A stretch of 64,000 bases of DNA from DAOUJW01 sp965218945 (GCA_965218945.1 OZ244718.1:1054001-1118000); one strand, 5' to 3'. Positions 17,455 to 26,031 are shown, numbered from the stretch's first letter. Notes: generated by a model not told the origin, from the sequence alone. Translations and numbers: made by a program.

Positions 17455-18255
17455 CTAGGCCGATGTTTCCCATTCGGAGCCGGGTCCCACCACCCGCGCC
17501 ACCGCCTCCGGCGTGGCGTAGGTCGGGGTGACCGTCCCCTGCTCCATGTCCAGGTAGAGGCCCATGAAGGGGCAGGTTCCCGCCGCCATGCGGCGGACCA
17601 CCTGTAAGACCAGCGACGCCATCATCTGGTTGATGGTTGGGTCCTGGTCGGTGAGGTCGAGGGCGGCCGCGCAGTCCACGTCCGGCGGCCTGGTGGACAC
17701 CGCCGTCAGCAGGTCGGGGCGCTGCACCGTGGGCGCGGGGAGCAGGTGGCAGGTCTCGCCCATGAAGGCCGGCTCGTCCCAGCTCACCTCACCGGCGACG
17801 TTCCCTATGAGCACCTGTCCCCAGTTGGTGTCGTTGCCCGCGTCGATGAGCCACCGGGCCGGGTGCCCCGGCAGGCACTCCGCCATCGCTCTCCTAGCGG
17901 CGGCGTTGTCGGCGCAGCCGATGATGAGGCTGTCCCCGTAGGGTGTAAGGCCGGGGTAGCGGGGATCCTCCTCCCTGAAGGGGTAGACGGAGTAGCCGAT
18001 GGGACGGCCGTAGGCCCTGGCCAGCCGGTCGGCGAGGGCCTGGCTCTTGAAACGGCCCACGTCCTCGGCGTAGAAGTTCTGGCGCAGCAGGTTGTGGGGC
18101 TCCACCCGGTCGTGGTCGACGAGGACGATGGAGACCTCCCGCCCCTGGAAGAGGCGGCAGAGGCCCTCGGCCACGAACCCCCCTGTCCCGCCGCAGCCGA
18201 CCACGGTGATCCAGGGGTTGTCCAGCAGGAACTCGTTGTCCAGGTAGTAGGGCAT
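17455..18255 (-). CDS. PRTRC system ThiF family protein (E1-like adenylating enzyme)
   Basis: The N-terminal Rossmann fold shows WITVVGCGGTGGFVAEGL with GxGGTGG at residues 20-26. LVDHDRVEPHNLLRQNF follows, carrying the Asp, Asn, Arg and Gln residues of ThiF/MoeB/E1 nucleotide sites, and then the conserved GRFKSQALADRL lysine. The family activates the C-terminus of a ubiquitin-like or sulphur-carrier protein by adenylation. A possible thiol acceptor is in GETCHLLP. The start is two bases after the stop of the JAB-type gene, with GGAGG just upstream, so the two are translationally coupled. The neighbouring C and B genes supply a Ub-like and an E2-like candidate. Confidence 0.9.
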   Translation of the reverse strand: MPYYLDNEFLLDNPWITVVGCGGTGGFVAEGLCRLFQGREVSIVLVDHDRVEPHNLLRQNFYAEDVGRFKSQALADRLARAYGRPIGYSVYPFREEDPRYPGLTPYGDSLIIGCADNAAARRAMAECLPGHPARWLIDAGNDTNWGQVLIGNVAGEVSWDEPAFMGETCHLLPAPTVQRPDLLTAVSTRPPDVDCAAALDLTDQDPTINQMMASLVLQVVRRMAAGTCPFMGLYLDMEQGTVTPTYATPEAVARVVGPGSEWETSA

Positions 18256-18257
18256 CT

Positions 18258-18908
18258 TCAGTTCACCTCCTTGTCTTCCAATTCGATGCTTACTGTCGGC
18301 TCCGGCCCCTCGCCCATGAGCCGGACGCCCGGGTCCGGGCCGTCGAACACCTGGGGCCAGTCCAGCGGTGCGAAGTGGCCGTAGACCCCCACCCGGAGCC
18401 GCAGCTCGGGCAGGGGGGCGTCCAGCCTTCCCACGACGCCGTATATGCGGAAGCCCTGCTCGTCCCGGTCGTCTGTGGCCGAGAAGAAGGCGCGGGAGCT
18501 TCCGTGGGAGTGGAGCTCTGCGACCACCCCGGAGGGTGGCACGTAGGCGAGCCTCGTTGCGGTCCCGGCCTGTGGGGGGACCACCTGCCGGTAAGCGTCC
18601 CCGTCCCAGCGGACGGCGAAGAACCGCTCGGTGTCCGGGGCGTCCTGGAACCAGCGCAGCCCCAGCTCGAAGAGCCGTGCCGGGATGGGGCCGTGGGTCA
18701 GCTGCACCTTCTCGGCCACGTGGGCGAGCCCGCGCACCTCGCCTGGGGCCACCACTACCCGCGCCACCAGATCATCGCTCCGGGACTGGACGTAGACGCC
18801 CCCCGAGCCCAGCACGTAGTCGTAGCCGATTCCGTGGATTCCTGCGAGGCCGCCAGGGTGGTTGACCAGGTATCCCACCGGCCCCGGCGCCCCGCTACCG
18901 GTAGCCAC
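18258..18908 (-). CDS. PRTRC system protein A (JAB/MPN metalloprotease-like)
   Basis: A JAMM-type site is visible: Glu131 in VVAELHSHGSSRAFFS, His133 and His135, then Ser143-x-x-Asp146 in FFSATDDRDEQG. This fits the zinc isopeptidase signature E...HxH...SxxD. In PRTRC clusters protein A is the JAB-domain member and could remove or trim the ubiquitin-like partner. The open frame extends upstream to 18989, but that part overlaps protein B. I chose the GTG at 18908, giving a 14-nt overlap and 216 residues. Confidence 0.85.
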   Translation of the reverse strand: MATGSGAPGPVGYLVNHPGGLAGIHGIGYDYVLGSGGVYVQSRSDDLVARVVVAPGEVRGLAHVAEKVQLTHGPIPARLFELGLRWFQDAPDTERFFAVRWDGDAYRQVVPPQAGTATRLAYVPPSGVVAELHSHGSSRAFFSATDDRDEQGFRIYGVVGRLDAPLPELRLRVGVYGHFAPLDWPQVFDGPDPGVRLMGEGPEPTVSIELEDKEVN

Positions 18909-19599
18909 GTCTCCCCTCGGAGACCGCCATCGCCTGGCCCACCGTGCACTGGGGAACAAGGTCCTCAACCGGGTACTCGGTCTCTCCATCTATCTCCTCC
19001 CATAGCGCTTGCAGGTTTTCGGGGTGCTTCTTAGAGCGGTTGTTGGTGTCCCCGGTAAGCGAGAAGAAGGACCGGAAGAAGGACTCCGGTATCAGGCCCA
19101 CCTCCTCCGGGAACCGGTGGCTTCCTGGGCAGACCCGCCCGTCGCCGAAGAGGTTGAAGGCCGGGGTCCGGAATAGCTGCTCATCGGGGTTAGTCGGCCT
19201 GCCCAAGGCCGAGTAGACCCAAGGCGCCCGGCCCGGCGAGCAGACAAAGACCAGCCCCGGCATGGGTAGCCGGAGCCGTGCGGGGGGCTTGAACGCCTCC
19301 CGTTGCAGGGCCACGGACCAGACCTGGGGCGGCCTCCACAGGGCCACCACCTGCCCGGTCTCGCCCTGGCTCCACCAGAGGGCGTCCCGGGGCAGCAGGC
19401 CCGAGGAGAACCCCAGGTGCTGGGTGAACGCGTTGGCGATTGCGTCCGCCGAGACGGTCCTGACCCAGGTCGAGTCGCTTTCGAAGCCCCGCAGGAGGAT
19501 GGTCTCTTTGTACACCTCCAGCTGAATCTGGAGCTCGTCCCTTGCCGCGTCCGCCGGACCCGGCAGGGACCATTGGGTCGTATCGACTTCAACACTCAT
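18895..19599 (-). CDS. PRTRC system protein B (E2-like)
   Basis: 234 residues, with the conserved LRLPMPGLVFVCSPGRAPWVYSA segment and TPAFNLFGDGRVCPGSHRFPE. The Asn149...Gly-Arg-Val-Cys157 arrangement resembles the Asn and active Cys loop of E2 ubiquitin-conjugating enzymes, and PRTRC-B has been placed among bacterial E2-like folds in comparative work on ubiquitin ancestors. The ATG at 19599 follows AGGAGG inside the end of the preceding gene (11-nt overlap). Conjugating activity is inference. Confidence 0.85.
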   Translation of the reverse strand: MSVEVDTTQWSLPGPADAARDELQIQLEVYKETILLRGFESDSTWVRTVSADAIANAFTQHLGFSSGLLPRDALWWSQGETGQVVALWRPPQVWSVALQREAFKPPARLRLPMPGLVFVCSPGRAPWVYSALGRPTNPDEQLFRTPAFNLFGDGRVCPGSHRFPEEVGLIPESFFRSFFSLTGDTNNRSKKHPENLQALWEEIDGETEYPVEDLVPQCTVGQAMAVSEGRRGYR

Positions 19600-20434
19600 C
19601 GTCGGTTACCTCCTGTTGTCGTTGTTGATCGGTCAGCCGGGCCAGGACGAAATCCAGCATCTCGGCGAAGCGGCCCGGAAGGTCCTCCTCCAGCCAGTCG
19701 GCCAGTTTGCACACCGAGTCCATGAGGGCATTGGCCTTCCGCCACTCCTCCGTCCCAGCCTCGATAACGTCGTCATCCCAGGGGTCGGAGAAGCCGTCGT
19801 AGGACCCGTCTTCGTAGCAGGCGTCCAGGAAGAAGTTGCCGGTCTCGGCGAGGACCCAGGAGCAGGCCTGCGCCGCCCCCTCGAAGCCGGTCTCCGTGAG
19901 CGCCTCGGTGAGGACGTCCAGGGGTATGCCGCCCTGGGGAATCCTCTCCAATGTCTCTTGCGGGATGCGTTCGGCGGCCGACTCCAGCCAGGCCACCCGG
20001 AGCCCCTCGGGTTCCTCGTAGATGGAATCGGCGGGCTTGACCAGCAGGGCCATCGCCGAGATGCCGTCGCGGTAGCCGTCCCACATCTCGTGGAGGCCGT
20101 CGTAGCCGAAGCCCACCAATTCGAATGGAATGCCCCTTCTCAGCCAGGTCCAGGGCGGCTCGTCTCCCTCGTCCATGTATACGTCCAGGAATGGCGCGTA
20201 AAGGGGGAAGTGGCGCTCTTGAAAGAGGTGTGTGAACCGCTCCAACCTCTGACGTAAGTCGGGGGCCGAAAGCGCCGCCTCCGCCTCTTCGGGAAAGAGG
20301 CGGCGCACCAGCCCTACGAACCATGCGTAGTCGTCGGCGTATCCGATAAGCGTGACCAGCTCCCGCAGCGACGGCGGACGCCGCAGGAGCAGTGTTGCCA
20401 GGCCGCTCAGCTGCGCCGGGGCCGCAGCTGCCAC
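19589..20434 (-). CDS. PRTRC cluster protein, probably protein F
   Basis: 281 residues from a GTG start. In well-known PRTRC clusters the order is C, F, B, A, ThiF, and this gene lies between C and B, so position argues for F. The sequence has GFGYDGLHEMWDGYRDG, a mid-region ETGNFFLD, and a Trp/Leu-rich acidic C-terminal helix set (NALMDSVCKLADWLEEDL). No enzymatic motif is seen. The family assignment is positional and not verified by alignment. Confidence 0.6.
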   Translation of the reverse strand: MAAAAPAQLSGLATLLLRRPPSLRELVTLIGYADDYAWFVGLVRRLFPEEAEAALSAPDLRQRLERFTHLFQERHFPLYAPFLDVYMDEGDEPPWTWLRRGIPFELVGFGYDGLHEMWDGYRDGISAMALLVKPADSIYEEPEGLRVAWLESAAERIPQETLERIPQGGIPLDVLTEALTETGFEGAAQACSWVLAETGNFFLDACYEDGSYDGFSDPWDDDVIEAGTEEWRKANALMDSVCKLADWLEEDLPGRFAEMLDFVLARLTDQQRQQEVTDDEC

Positions 20435-20637
20435 CGCAGCGCCTCCAGTAGCCGCCCCGTGGACGCCGCGTAGTCCTGCGCCTGGACGCAGGCCGACTCC
20501 ACCTCGTGCTGCCGTGCGGCCGCGGCGTCCAGGTCGAAGGAGCCGTCGGGCCGTGTGAGCTCCGCCGTGAGCTCAAGGATTCTCAGGTTCGCCGGCGGGG
20601 TTGCCGCCAGCAGACCGGTGAACGTCCGGTTGTCCAT
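20407..20637 (-). CDS. Small hypothetical protein in the PRTRC unit
   Basis: 76 residues from an ATG with a clear GAGGAGGG ribosome-binding site. It is predicted mostly helical (LRILELTAELTRPDGS, HEVESACVQAQDYAAST). It ends 28 nt inside the next gene and begins 13 nt after protein C. It has no recognised domain, but its placement inside the tight operon supports it as real. Confidence 0.6.
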   Translation of the reverse strand: MDNRTFTGLLAATPPANLRILELTAELTRPDGSFDLDAAAARQHEVESACVQAQDYAASTGRLLEALRWQLRPRRS

Positions 20638-20650
20638 CTGACTCCCTCCT

Positions 20651-20857
20651 CTAGTTCCGGGCGTGGGGGAAGGCGCCTTTGGTGCCCACCCGCCGCTGGA
20701 ACTCGTAGATGGTGTCGTCGCCCCGCGTGGTCTCCTTCACTGAGGCGTTGGCTATCTCCCCGTAGAAGTCGGAGAGGGTCGCCTTCACCTGGTCGACGCT
20801 CATCTCTGGGTCGGGGTCGGGGAACTCGCGGTCGTCGTATACGAATATGCGTGCCAT
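20651..20857 (-). CDS. PRTRC system protein C (ubiquitin-like beta-grasp)
   Basis: 68 residues with the family pattern RIFVYDDREFPDPDPEMSVD, then VKATLSDFYGEIANASV and YEFQRRVGTKG. PRTRC-C is regarded as a ubiquitin-like beta-grasp protein and is the smallest member of the cluster. The C-terminus is GAFPHARN without a diglycine, so if it is conjugated the tail would need trimming or a different chemistry. AAGGAG precedes the ATG. It is the first gene of the PRTRC unit, directly after a strong hairpin. Confidence 0.85.
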   Translation of the reverse strand: MARIFVYDDREFPDPDPEMSVDQVKATLSDFYGEIANASVKETTRGDDTIYEFQRRVGTKGAFPHARN

Positions 20858-20940
20858 TGGTTCATCTCCTTCTTAGTCGTTGCTGTTTTCTCTGCCACTT
20901 CACGTTTTCGGCGTCCAGTTCAGGACACCGTTTGGACCTT

Positions 20941-20979
20941 GGGGGAGGACATCCGGCCTGACCGTAGGTGTCCTCCCCC
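20941..20979 (-). terminator. Intercistronic hairpin between helicase and PRTRC unit
   Basis: GGGGGAGGACA and TGTCCTCCCCC form a perfect 11-bp stem. It lies between the helicase stop (20994) and the protein C start (20857) and separates the two transcription units. Confidence 0.55.
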
Positions 20980-20993
20980 CGTACCCGTGCGGT

Positions 20994-23330
20994 CTAGCGT
21001 CCTGCGCCGACCGGCTCTTCCTCTCGCTCCTGTTCCACCGCCCACGCGAACAGGGACGCGCCGGCGGGCTGGGCCTTGCCACCCCGGCCCCTGGGCTTGA
21101 CCGGCTCCTCGGCCATGAACTCCGCCCAGGAGAACAGCGACTGCTGCGGCTCCGGGGCCTCGTCCTCCTGGCGGTCGTTGCCAGGGACGAGCTCGACCGT
21201 CGGCCCGAACAAGTCGTCGTGGTGGCCGTTGCCCCCGTATCCGGTACGGGGCAGGTCGTTCCCGTTGACGGCCTCCGGCTCGGTCACGACCGCCTTCCAG
21301 TCGTCGTCCACCAGGTACTCCTCAGCGTCAGCCTCCGCGTTCCTGGCCTGGGCGAACACCTCCTCCACCGTCTCCGCCTCGTCCTCCTCCTCGTCGCCGC
21401 TGACTATCCTGCGGGCCAGCGCCATCATCAGGTCGTCCCCGTCGTCCCCGTAGGCGGCCAGTCCGTCCTCCGGCAGCTCCCCCTCGACTGCCAGCGAGCT
21501 CTGCAGCTTCTTCGCCACCAGCTTTAGGGCGTCGGCCTGCAGGGTGTTCCGGTAGGCCATGAACACCACCTTCACCGGGCGGGTCTGCCCGATGCGCCAC
21601 GACCGCCGCGACGCCTGCCGCATGACGTAGACGCTGTAGTCCGTCTCGAACCAGACCAGGGTTGGAAAGTCGATGAGGTCCAGGCCGGTCTGCACCAGCC
21701 TGGGGTGGCAGATCATCACGTCGATGCCCTGCTTGACCTTCTCCGCCACCCACGCCTCGCGGCGGTCCGGGGCCACGGCGCCGGCCTTCATCACCGCCAC
21801 CCGGAACCCGTGCCTGGTGAGAATGTCCTCCATTCGCCCGGTGATGTCCCTGGTGCCCGTGTGCGTGGCGTAGACCAGCACCCTTCGGCCCTCGAGCCGC
21901 TCGGCCGCCACCAGGTCGACCAGGGCCTTCTCCTTGGGGTAGAGCTTCTCCTCCGACAGGGGCGGGATCTGGACGATGACGTCGCCCGTCCTGGGGTCGA
22001 AGACCGTCTCTCCGCTGGTGCAGCCCTCGGGGTAGGCGAGCAGCGTCTGCAGGTAGGTCGCCAGCAGCCGCTTGGAGCCGGCCTTCAGCGCCTCCGCCAG
22101 CTTCTTCCTGAGCTCCTCGTACACGGTGTTGTAGGCGCTGCGCTGGGAGTAGCCCGTCTCGTCCTCTTCCGAGTCCATCGAGGACAGGAGGATCTGCTCG
22201 TCGTAGCCGGGCAGGCCCGAGGCAACGTCCGCCAGTCTGAGGAACACCGTGTTGCCGATGATGTGGAACAGGGCGCTGGGGACAAGGCCGGGCCGCTCCC
22301 TGACCACCCTGCGGAACTTGCGCCGTCTGCTGTTGCGCCCGTCCTCCACAGCGTCGTCGTCGTCCTTGCCGACGGTGATCTCCTCGAAGCCGTACCGCTG
22401 TATCCAGCGATGCTCCTCGGAGCGCCCGAACTCCGTCCTGATCTCCGGCGAGAACCGGTAGAGCAGGTGGAACAGCGTGCTCGAATACCCTCCCATCAGG
22501 GTTCCCGAGAGGCTGAGGGACTTGCCGCAGGCGTCGGCGAGGACCCCTGCGGCGATGCCCTGGGCCGAGCCTCGGCCCTTGTACTCATGGACCTCGTCGC
22601 CAATGAGCAGGTCGAAGAAGCCCTTCATCCGGTTCTTCACGTAGTCGGCCAACGGGTAGCGGGCAGGGCCGGACCTGTCGGCCTGCCACAGAGGACCGCC
22701 GCAGTCGGCGCAGGTGTGCTTGCGGCGGTTCAGGTCGGCGTCCGTCAGTGGCACGCCGTCCCTGTCCACGATCTGCGCCGTGCAGCCGGGGCAGCAGGGG
22801 ACCCGGAAGGGCTCCCCCGTCTCCTCGCCCCGCAGCAGCCTGCCCCTGGAGACGGCCCACCGCTGGTTGACGGCGGGCATCCAGCGGTAGGACAGCTTCG
22901 CCTTCTCCCGCGACATGACGGCGAAGAGGGGGCCGGGGCCCGTGGAGAGACGGAGCCGCTCCAGGTCGGTGATGGATCTGACGATGACGGCGCGGGCGCC
23001 GGGCGCCGTCATCTCCACCTCCCGCTTCCACTTGGGCACGAGATGCGGCGGCCCCAGCACGAGGACCCGCTTGAAGCCCGCCATGTGCGCTGCGGCTACG
23101 GCGATGAAGGTCTTGCCCGTTCCCATCTCGCCGACGACGGTGGTGCCCCGGTGGACCTCGAGGGAGAGGGCCGCGCCCCTGATGGCGTCGGCCTGCGCCC
23201 CCAGGGGCTTGCGGAGCAGGCGGGGGAGCCTGCGGCCGTTCTCCGAGGGCCGGTAGAGGGGCGGGTAGGACTCCACCACTCTTCTGGCGATGGCGTCCCT
23301 GAACGTGTCGATGAACTCTCCGAGGTTCAT
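20994..23330 (-). CDS. SNF2/DEAD-like helicase with internal zinc ribbon
   Basis: The start is the ATG at 23330 (MNLGEFIDTF), with AAGGAGG upstream; the frame is open 93 nt further but without family resemblance. Walker A VVGEMGTGKTFIA is near residue 70. A CCPGC...CADC zinc ribbon lies near 180-212, inserted between motifs I and II. The DEVH box is near 243, and motif VI QASRRSWRIGQTRPVKV is near 577. This layout fits superfamily 2 SNF2-like ATPases found on plasmids and ICEs. A likely role is DNA remodelling or repair during transfer. One dispersed hairpin element (21233-21256) lies in frame in its acidic C-terminal tail near residue 695, giving LPRTGYG. Confidence 0.85.
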   Translation of the reverse strand: MNLGEFIDTFRDAIARRVVESYPPLYRPSENGRRLPRLLRKPLGAQADAIRGAALSLEVHRGTTVVGEMGTGKTFIAVAAAHMAGFKRVLVLGPPHLVPKWKREVEMTAPGARAVIVRSITDLERLRLSTGPGPLFAVMSREKAKLSYRWMPAVNQRWAVSRGRLLRGEETGEPFRVPCCPGCTAQIVDRDGVPLTDADLNRRKHTCADCGGPLWQADRSGPARYPLADYVKNRMKGFFDLLIGDEVHEYKGRGSAQGIAAGVLADACGKSLSLSGTLMGGYSSTLFHLLYRFSPEIRTEFGRSEEHRWIQRYGFEEITVGKDDDDAVEDGRNSRRRKFRRVVRERPGLVPSALFHIIGNTVFLRLADVASGLPGYDEQILLSSMDSEEDETGYSQRSAYNTVYEELRKKLAEALKAGSKRLLATYLQTLLAYPEGCTSGETVFDPRTGDVIVQIPPLSEEKLYPKEKALVDLVAAERLEGRRVLVYATHTGTRDITGRMEDILTRHGFRVAVMKAGAVAPDRREAWVAEKVKQGIDVMICHPRLVQTGLDLIDFPTLVWFETDYSVYVMRQASRRSWRIGQTRPVKVVFMAYRNTLQADALKLVAKKLQSSLAVEGELPEDGLAAYGDDGDDLMMALARRIVSGDEEEDEAETVEEVFAQARNAEADAEEYLVDDDWKAVVTEPEAVNGNDLPRTGYGGNGHHDDLFGPTVELVPGNDRQEDEAPEPQQSLFSWAEFMAEEPVKPRGRGGKAQPAGASLFAWAVEQEREEEPVGAGR
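21233..21256 (-). repeat. Dispersed hairpin element, copy 2 (inside helicase)
   Basis: CCCCGTA-TCCGG-TACGGGG on the plus strand, followed by CAGG. The coding strand therefore carries the CCTG-first orientation and reads LPRTGYG. This is the opposite orientation from the copies that read SSTGQA. Confidence 0.75.
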
Positions 23331-23401
23331 GTGAGTCGTCCTCCTTTTCCGTGGTGGGCCGGAGAACGACGCCGGGAGCCGGGCGCACCACGCCCCCTGG
23401 C

Positions 23402-23441
23402 GGGGACGTTTCCGGTGCGACAAGCTCCTGGAAACGTCCCC
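23402..23441 (-). terminator. Intercistronic hairpin upstream of helicase
   Basis: GGGGACGTTTCC pairs perfectly with GGAAACGTCCCC (12 bp, loop 16 nt), between the zinc-ribbon gene and the helicase start. Confidence 0.55.
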
Positions 23442-23509
23442 AGGCTGTGGTTGAACGTGCGAGGGTCCCGCCGCAGACGGGCCTCGTGATGCGGCTCGGT
23501 GTGAGCCGT

Positions 23510-23719
23510 CTATGCGGCTTTCAGGGCCTCCCTGCGGGCGGCTTGTTCCGCCTTTGCCTCGTCGTAGCAGCGTCCGCTGAGGTGGTATGTCTTCACCGGG
23601 GAGGAGACGGCCCTGCCGTTCATGTCCAGGTCCACCGAGGCGGTCTGCATGGCGGGTTCGCCGGGAGCGATGGGCTGCCCGCAGCGGGCGCAGGCGTCAA
23701 GGGTCATGGTCGTCTGCAT
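23510..23719 (-). CDS. Small zinc-ribbon protein
   Basis: 69 residues. CARCGQPIAPGEPAM gives one CxxC, and YHLSGRCYDEAKA gives a later His/Cys pair, so a single zinc site is likely. It is preceded by a good Shine-Dalgarno sequence and ends in a basic helix. It sits between the methyltransferase and the helicase, each separated by hairpins. No named family recognised. Confidence 0.65.
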   Translation of the reverse strand: MQTTMTLDACARCGQPIAPGEPAMQTASVDLDMNGRAVSSPVKTYHLSGRCYDEAKAEQAARREALKAA

Positions 23720-23770
23720 GTCTCAACCTCTCTTTCCTTCGTGGGGTGTTGGTTTTCCGTCCGAACGGAG

Positions 23771-23812
23771 CGAGGCCCCGCCGGTTCCCGGTAGAGGGAA
23801 GGCGGGGCCTCG
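23771..23812 (-). terminator. Intercistronic hairpin between methyltransferase and zinc-ribbon genes
   Basis: CGAGGCCCCGCC and GGCGGGGCCTCG form a perfect 12-bp stem. A second small stem, GGCTC/GAGCC, follows at 23818-23832 and has a near copy at 23491-23505. Confidence 0.55.
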
Positions 23813-23834
23813 CCTGCGGCTCAGTGCGAGCCGT

Positions 23835-24872
23835 CTATGCTGCGATGTCGGTGATCTCGCCTCCGTGCAGATCCAGCGCGACGACGGTGGTCTTGAGCTT
23901 CTCCCGGTGGACCTCCTTCTCCGGGGAGTCCTCCACCATGACCATCTCCTTCGAGGTCCTACCCTTGACCAGGATGCGCCGCCCGTCCGCTTCGAGGACG
24001 AGGTTGTCTAGGAAGCCCGCCGACACCAGCATCGCCATGTGGCCCCTTCTGAGGGGCATCAGCGGACGGGTGCGGGTGTCCCTCGCGGGCCAGAGGGTGT
24101 CGGTGATCTCGGTGCTGGCCCACAGCCCCGACCGCCGCGCCTCGGCAGCAGCAGCGACGGGATCGACGGTGCGGGTGGTGAAGAGGATGTCCCCGCTGGG
24201 CGTGGTCTCCGGGCTGTAGTCCGTGTAGGGGTGGGAGCGCAGCGGCTCCGGCTCCCCCACCGCCCACTCCAGCACCATGCGCTCGGCGTGGGCGTCGGGA
24301 ACGGGATCGGCCTTCCGGTAGGCCAAGAGCGCCACCTGGTCGAATACCTGCCGCTCCGGGTCGGGGAAGGCCCAGCACCGCATATACCCGTAGTGGGTGG
24401 ACAGGTAGCGGGCCGAGACCGCCAGGCGCTGCCTGGGAACGATGAAGACCAGCAGGCCGCCATCGGCCAAGTAGCGGGTCGTGTGCGTCAGGAAGGCGTG
24501 CTCCGTCCGCTTGTCCTCCGAGTCGTAATCGTAGGGCGGATTGAGCAAGAGCAGCCCGAAGGCCCCGTTCGCTATCGACGTGGCGAACAGGTCGGAGGCC
24601 AGGGCGTGGTCGAGCCGCTCCTCCGCCTCCTGCGCCCGGTCCCGGTGCAGCTCGACGCCGTAGGTCTCGATGGGGATGGCGTTGGGCCTGTCCAGGCGCT
24701 CGGCCAGCTGCGCCAGCGCCTCTCCCGCCCCGCAGCAGGGGTCGAGGATGCGCAGCGTCTCCCGGCCCCGGTTGTAGGCGCCGGATGGGGTGTGAATCAG
24801 CTCCGCGACCAGGTCGACGACCCTGGGCGGCGTCGGGTAGAACCCGCCCTTTGCCTGTGCAGCGAGTCTCAT
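23835..24872 (-). CDS. DNA adenine methyltransferase-like protein (DUF6094 type)
   Basis: 345 residues. The N-terminus KGGFYPTPPRVVDL is followed by the SAM-binding LDPCCGAGEALAQLAERL (about residue 44) and the catalytic NPPYDYD (about residue 110), as in N6-adenine methyltransferases. The C-terminal half, with RGHMAMLVSAGFLDNLV, corresponds to the DUF6094 extension found on mobile elements. No restriction partner is adjacent, so it is more likely an orphan that protects the element's DNA in a new host. Start supported by GGGAGAA upstream. Confidence 0.85.
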   Translation of the reverse strand: MRLAAQAKGGFYPTPPRVVDLVAELIHTPSGAYNRGRETLRILDPCCGAGEALAQLAERLDRPNAIPIETYGVELHRDRAQEAEERLDHALASDLFATSIANGAFGLLLLNPPYDYDSEDKRTEHAFLTHTTRYLADGGLLVFIVPRQRLAVSARYLSTHYGYMRCWAFPDPERQVFDQVALLAYRKADPVPDAHAERMVLEWAVGEPEPLRSHPYTDYSPETTPSGDILFTTRTVDPVAAAAEARRSGLWASTEITDTLWPARDTRTRPLMPLRRGHMAMLVSAGFLDNLVLEADGRRILVKGRTSKEMVMVEDSPEKEVHREKLKTTVVALDLHGGEITDIAA

Positions 24873-24914
24873 GTCGATTCTCCCTTCTTGTATTGTCCGG
24901 TGTCGTCCGCCGCG

Positions 24915-25322
24915 TCAGGCAGCGGCTTTCATGTCTCCGCGTTTGATGCTCAACCCGACCACCTCGCCGACGCCCACGTTGCGCTGGTAGCACAGGACCT
25001 GGTGGGTGTTCATGCTCTCGGCGCACGCGACGCAGAAGGCGGTGATGATCTCGGCGTGGTTGACGACGACCATCCGCTTGAGCAACACGGAGTCGCCCTC
25101 CGGCAGCTTGTAGCCGTACAGCCTCTCGAAGGGATCCCGCCGCTCCGCTTCCGTGGCGGGCCGGTAGAAATGGGGCTGACCTGAACTCACCAGGTGCTGG
25201 GACCCGTCGTGTTTGCAGTAGCGGCAGGTGTTCCCGTCCGGGGAGAAGCGCCGCCAGGCGCTCCCGTTGCGCTCGCCCCGCCGCTTGTTCCTGCGGGTCG
25301 CCCGCTTCAGCATCCTATCCAT
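24915..25322 (-). CDS. Hypothetical ICE protein with Cys pairs
   Basis: 135 residues from the ATG at 25322, overlapping the previous gene by 8 nt. The frame is open further upstream but lies inside that gene. It has a basic start (MDRMLKRATRRNKRRGE), then NTCRYCKHDGSQH and a later FCVACAES, so two CxxC pairs may bind zinc. The segment HLVSSGQPH at 25175-25196 resembles a decayed copy of the hairpin element. No family recognised. Confidence 0.6.
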   Translation of the reverse strand: MDRMLKRATRRNKRRGERNGSAWRRFSPDGNTCRYCKHDGSQHLVSSGQPHFYRPATEAERRDPFERLYGYKLPEGDSVLLKRMVVVNHAEIITAFCVACAESMNTHQVLCYQRNVGVGEVVGLSIKRGDMKAAA

Positions 25323-25971
25323 CGCCGGCCTCCCTCTCCCTGGGCAGGGTGAGCCGGCTCGACGCAACCGCGTCGGACAGGTCCTCCCGGAGCTTGCCGG
25401 CCCGGGGGGAGCAACGGTAGGCGGAGACGCCCACCGACTGGAGGGGGACTGTCTCCCCCGTGTCCAGTCCCCGTTGCCAGAGCCACTCCGCCCAGGAACC
25501 ATGCAGGGGCAGCGGGCTTCTCCGGTCAAGGAAGCGGTGGTGAAGCTCCGGGGCGTCCCCTTCGTCCTGTACCAGTAGGAGGAAGGAGTCGTGGTCGAAT
25601 GTGTACTCCGCCTTCCTGGTGTAGACGAGCGCGTGCCAGCCGCCGGAGACCGGCAACCGGGCGATCTTGGTGGTCCACGTTCCTATCGTCTCGTGGGGAA
25701 CGACGCACCGCTTGTAAGCGCCCGAGAGGGCCATGCCGTCCGCGCCCTCGATGATGTGGGCAACGTCCGGCGGCTGCTTGAGCAGGGATGCCCAGATCGC
25801 CTTGAGCGCCGTCTGGGAACCGACCATCGAGACGAACCAGAGGCCGTCCGTCTCCTCGTCGCGGGCGAAGGCGTCGGCGGTTGCCGAGAACCCTCCGGCA
25901 GTGACGGTGTACAGAGCCTGTCCCGTACTGGATGCGGGGGCTTCGGGGTCCATTGTGTGAGTCGCGAGCAT
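25315..25971 (-). CDS. Hypothetical ICE protein carrying a hairpin-encoded peptide
   Basis: 218 residues. The N-terminus MLATHTMDPEAPASSTGQAL includes a dispersed hairpin element (residues 11-19). The rest reads as an alpha/beta domain (FVSMVGSQTALKAIWASLL, HALVYTRKAEYTFDHDSFLL) without known motifs. The downstream gene starts 8 nt inside it, which indicates coupling. The element sits so close to the N-terminus that the original start may have been further downstream. Confidence 0.6.
   Translation of the reverse strand: MLATHTMDPEAPASSTGQALYTVTAGGFSATADAFARDEETDGLWFVSMVGSQTALKAIWASLLKQPPDVAHIIEGADGMALSGAYKRCVVPHETIGTWTTKIARLPVSGGWHALVYTRKAEYTFDHDSFLLLVQDEGDAPELHHRFLDRRSPLPLHGSWAEWLWQRGLDTGETVPLQSVGVSAYRCSPRAGKLREDLSDAVASSRLTLPREREAGDG
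25916..25939 (-). repeat. Dispersed hairpin element, copy 3
   Basis: GCCTG then CCCGTA-CTGGA-TGCGGG on the plus strand, with one G-T pair in the stem. In the minus-strand gene it encodes PASSTGQAL in frame. Confidence 0.8.
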
Positions 25972-26031
25972 TGCGACCTCCTTGCGTGTGAGTTGGGAAC
26001 GATGCGCGGGGAGCGGTCCCCGGCGTGAGAG

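Noticed and set aside
21705..23489. Long plus-strand open frame opposite the helicase
   Set aside because: It is a high-GC shadow frame of low complexity; the minus strand carries clear helicase motifs.
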